From Verrucomicrobiota bacterium (GTDB lineage: Bacteria; Verrucomicrobiota; Verrucomicrobiia; Limisphaerales; UBA9464): a stretch of 34,194 bases of DNA. The notes below the pieces were generated by a model. That model did no database searches. It was given only the letters and a program-made list of their open reading frames with translations, and was not told the origin of the DNA. How positions within the stretch are numbered: position 1 is the stretch's first letter; each line of letters begins with the position of its first letter. This document shows positions 32,131 through 34,194 of the stretch, one piece after another. The stretch spans positions 1 to 34,194 of the forward strand of contig CANIZL010000074.1 in assembly GCA_947471985.1 (NCBI GenBank). Direction: 5' to 3'. The position numbers and the translations under genes were made by a program.

Positions 32131-32144
32131 GTAACACATATTAC
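32131..32144. promoter_or_regulatory. GTAA-N6-TTAC dyad in the chrB promoter region
   Basis: gtaacacatattac is a 4+4 inverted repeat, 9-22 bases upstream of the chrB ATG. The minus strand contains TAATAT (32143-32138), a possible -10, with a weak TTCACT 15 bases before it. A repressor here would cover the promoter. A 14-base dyad can arise by chance, so this is a candidate only. Confidence 0.35.
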
Positions 32145-32361
32145 ATGCAGCGTTGTGAAGTGAATAACGCCTTGGGTCAAACCAATAGCGAAATCCGTCA
32201 TGAATTCACCCGCCTATTCCCCGGACACCCCGTTCGCGGGCGATGTCCCCGGTCGCCGCCTTGCCAGCGCGGCCCGGATTCCCGGCGGTGGAGGCCGGCC
32301 GTCGCCCGCCGGGCAAACGCCAGTTTCACCGCCTTCGCGGTTCTTAAAATCCATCCCTGCC

Positions 32362-33258
32362 ATGAAATTCCCCGCCCTTCTCGCCTTTCTTGTGGCGACG
32401 TGCCTCCCGCTTTCCGCCGCTTCGCTGGACACCAACCAGTTGGAACGAATCACCGGACTGAAGGGAACCTTCAACGCCGCGGAGGGCGTCTTCAAAGTCA
32501 CGGCACCGCGCAACGATGTGAAGATCGCGGTGGATGGGTGGAACATGCCCCCGTTCATGGGCCTGACTACCTGGGCCGCGTTCGTCGAGGGCAAAAAGGC
32601 GGAGGCCATGGTCATGGGCGATCTCGTGCTCTTCCCGGACGAGGTGAACCCGGTGATGAGCGTGCTCTTTATCAACGGCATCGGCGTCACCGCATTGCAC
32701 AACCACTTCTTCTTCGATGAACCCAAAGTCTTCTTCCTGCACATCGACGCGGAGGGCACTTTCGAGCAACTCGCGACGGGCGTGAAACTGGCGATGGCGA
32801 AGACCCGGGAAATCCGCGCAGCCAACCCGACGCCCGGAAAGCTGTTCGGAAACGGATTTGCTCCCGCGACCAACAGCATCACTGGCAAGGCCCTTGAGGA
32901 ACTGCTGGGCGTCAAAGGACAGGCCAAGGATGGCATGTTCAAGGTGGTCATCGGGCGCCCGGCGAAAATGTCCTGCGGCTGCGACGTGAACAAGGAGATG
33001 GGCGTGAACACCTGGGCAGCGTTTGCCGGGACCGATGATAATGCCCTGGTGGACGGAGATTTCGCCGCCACCGAATCCGAACTGCAAACCGTGCTCCAGA
33101 CGTTGCGGGCGGAGGGCATCAACATCGTCGCCATCCACCACCACATGATCGGGGAGACCCCGCGTTACCTCTTTCTGCACTATTGGGGGAAGGGCCGCGC
33201 CGCCTCGCTGGCTGGGAGCCTGAAGCGAGCTTTGGATGCCCAGAAGGCCGTGAAATGA
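32362..33258 (+). CDS. Exported DUF1259 (LpqO-like) protein of a chromate-resistance locus
   Basis: A 298-residue protein with signal peptide LLAFLVATCLPLSAA. Two homologous halves are visible. Half 1 has TTWAAFVEGKKAEAMVMGDL and LHNHFFFDEPKVFFLHIDAEG. Half 2 has NTWAAFAGTDDNALVDGDF and IHHHMIGETPRYLFLHYWG. The repeated H-x-H...L-F-L-H pattern suggests a metal site in each half. DUF1259 genes commonly accompany chrB and chrA, so a role in handling chromate or its oxidative damage in the envelope is likely, but the mechanism is unknown. The ATG of the next gene overlaps its stop (ATGA). ATG 32362 is fixed by the signal peptide. There is no Shine-Dalgarno. Confidence 0.88.
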   Translation: MKFPALLAFLVATCLPLSAASLDTNQLERITGLKGTFNAAEGVFKVTAPRNDVKIAVDGWNMPPFMGLTTWAAFVEGKKAEAMVMGDLVLFPDEVNPVMSVLFINGIGVTALHNHFFFDEPKVFFLHIDAEGTFEQLATGVKLAMAKTREIRAANPTPGKLFGNGFAPATNSITGKALEELLGVKGQAKDGMFKVVIGRPAKMSCGCDVNKEMGVNTWAAFAGTDDNALVDGDFAATESELQTVLQTLRAEGINIVAIHHHMIGETPRYLFLHYWGKGRAASLAGSLKRALDAQKAVK

Positions 33259-33899
33259 TTCCGCGGCTCGGCGGCGCCGTGAAGCCCTTCATCCAACTGG
33301 GTCGGTTGGCTCAACTCGTCGCGACCGGCGCGTTCGCTGCCACCGTTGATTTTGACGATGCTCCAGTGGGCGAGGCGCCCGCCGGTTGGTCCGCCACCAA
33401 GACCGGAACCGGTCAACCGAAATGGACGGTCGTGTCCGACATTTCCGCCCCCAGCCAGCCCAACGCGCTCCAGCAGTCGGGTGAGGCCGCGTATCCGATC
33501 TACCTCAAAGACGACACGTCCCTGAAGGACGGATTCGTCGAGGTGAAGTTCAAGGCTGTCTCCGGCAAGGAAGACCAGGCCGGTGGCGTGGTCTGGCGGG
33601 CGAAGGACGCCAACAACTATTATGTCGCCCGGGCCAACGCGCTCGAGGACAACGTGACGATTTATCACACGATCAAAGGCCAGCGGGTGTCGTTCAAGAA
33701 TGCCAACACCCAGGTCATTCGCGGTGCGTGGCACACGTTGCGCGTGGATTTTTCAGAGAACCACTTCACGGTGACCTTTGATGGAAAAAGGCTCATTGAG
33801 GCCGCGGACGACTCTTTGCCGGATGCGGGGAAGGTCGGAGTCTGGACGAAGGCGGACAGCGTGACGTTGTTTGACGATTTTAAGTACGGCAGCAAGTGA
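33255..33899 (+). CDS. LamG/DUF1080-like beta-sandwich protein, coupled to DUF1259 gene
   Basis: A 214-residue protein. The N-terminus (about 1-29) is weakly hydrophobic and ends GAFAATVDF, a possible poor signal peptide. The rest reads as a concanavalin-type beta-sandwich: GFVEVKFKAVSGKEDQAGGV, VVWRAKDANNYYVARAN, RGAWHTLRVDFSENHFTVTF and AGKVGVWTKADSVTLFDDF. This order is that of 3-keto-disaccharide hydrolase (DUF1080)/LamG-like domains. No catalytic residues can be assigned. It overlaps the DUF1259 stop by 4 bases, so the two are one transcription unit. Similar proteins accompany chromate loci, but their job is unknown. Confidence 0.85.
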   Translation: MIPRLGGAVKPFIQLGRLAQLVATGAFAATVDFDDAPVGEAPAGWSATKTGTGQPKWTVVSDISAPSQPNALQQSGEAAYPIYLKDDTSLKDGFVEVKFKAVSGKEDQAGGVVWRAKDANNYYVARANALEDNVTIYHTIKGQRVSFKNANTQVIRGAWHTLRVDFSENHFTVTFDGKRLIEAADDSLPDAGKVGVWTKADSVTLFDDFKYGSK

Positions 33900-34063
33900 C
33901 GCGAAACGAGGTCCGTCGCCTTGCCCTCCTCGCCGACACGGTGGATCCGTGCGCCGAGTTCCGTTTGGACAACCGGTGTTGCGGGTTCTGGTGCCGGCTC
34001 TTTCGGGGACTTTGACTCAGGGGGACAACACCGCCTGGCTGTTGTTGCGTATTCCGACGCATC

Positions 34064-34182
34064 TCGGACACCGATTCCGATTTTGGTCGGACAGCAGAAC
34101 GGGGAATGTCGGACAGGGTTACGATTTTGGCCGGACAGGGTTCCGGCAGCATCCGGACAGGGTTCTGATCGGCGTCGGACAG
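34064..34182. repeat. 22-bp-period direct repeat array, probable insertion-sequence end
   Basis: The motif t/ccggacag(ggtt) starts at 34087, 34109, 34131, 34153 and 34175, exactly 22 bases apart, and a degenerate copy is at 34064. The three central copies share ggacagggtt. Exact spacing of two helical turns suggests a protein bound repeatedly on one DNA face. Multiple phased terminal repeats of this kind are typical of IS21-family ends, where the IstA transposase binds. The element itself would lie beyond the right edge; no transposase is visible here. Confidence 0.72.
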
Positions 34183-34194
34183 TCGTCCGATTGC

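Noticed and set aside
33900-34063. Small hairpin caaca...tgttg near 34026
   Set aside because: Only a 5-bp stem and no T-tract; not supportable as a terminator.
1-34194. CRISPR arrays, phage or defence systems
   Set aside because: No repeat-spacer pattern, integrase, terminase, nuclease or toxin-antitoxin pair is visible; the S74-like domain is isolated.

Overview
The window is a GC-rich bacterial chromosome segment, most likely from a verrucomicrobial or related PVC-group bacterium. This is inferred from gene content, not from a marker gene: a lipoprotein of the exosortase-associated TIGR04073 type, squalene-hopene cyclase, an M56/BlaR-like sensor carrying carboxypeptidase-regulatory repeats, a secreted NHL protein with a C-terminal 'T/Y-Q-V-x-x-S-T-x-L' domain, an ECF sigma factor with no anti-sigma gene beside it, and multiheme cytochromes. 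Most start codons lack a convincing Shine-Dalgarno sequence.

Layout. 1-692: no convincing gene; a near-perfect 14-bp inverted repeat and other repeat-like sequence. 693-4249 (-): blaI-like repressor and M56 sensor overlapping ATGA, with a textbook BlaI operator in the promoter. 4459-6125 (+): two coupled genes of unknown function, the second a membrane protein. 6287-6925 (+): ECF sigma factor. 6950-8728 (-): secreted protein with two GlcG/HbpS-like domains. 8773-16750 (+): a tight operon of a porin-like outer-membrane protein, a decaheme cytochrome fused to a beta-propeller-like LVIVD region, and an NHL-repeat protein. 16808-17137 (-): L-rhamnose mutarotase. 17614-18979 (+): TIGR04073 lipoprotein, terminator, ispE. 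19007-22802 (-): squalene-hopene cyclase and rimO. 22881-25993 (+): GNAT-like membrane-anchored protein and tex. 26469-26942 (-): RRM/glycine-rich RNA-binding protein. 27330-28007 (+): secreted protein with an S74/endosialidase-chaperone-like domain. 28133-29793 (+): radical SAM protein and ybeY. 29841-32122 (-): chromate transporter chrA and chrB. 32362-33899 (+): DUF1259 protein and LamG/DUF1080-like protein, divergent from chrBA. 34064-34194: a 22-bp-period direct-repeat array, probably the end of an insertion sequence.

The most interesting part is 6950-16750. A beta-barrel candidate followed 5 bp later by a ten-heme exported cytochrome is the arrangement expected of a porin-cytochrome conduit that carries electrons across the outer membrane. 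Here the cytochrome ends in LVIVD repeats, is translationally coupled to an NHL propeller, and faces a divergent haem-binding-type GlcG/HbpS tandem protein 44 bp away. The second accessory locus is the chromate-resistance module, next to IS-like terminal repeats at the right edge.
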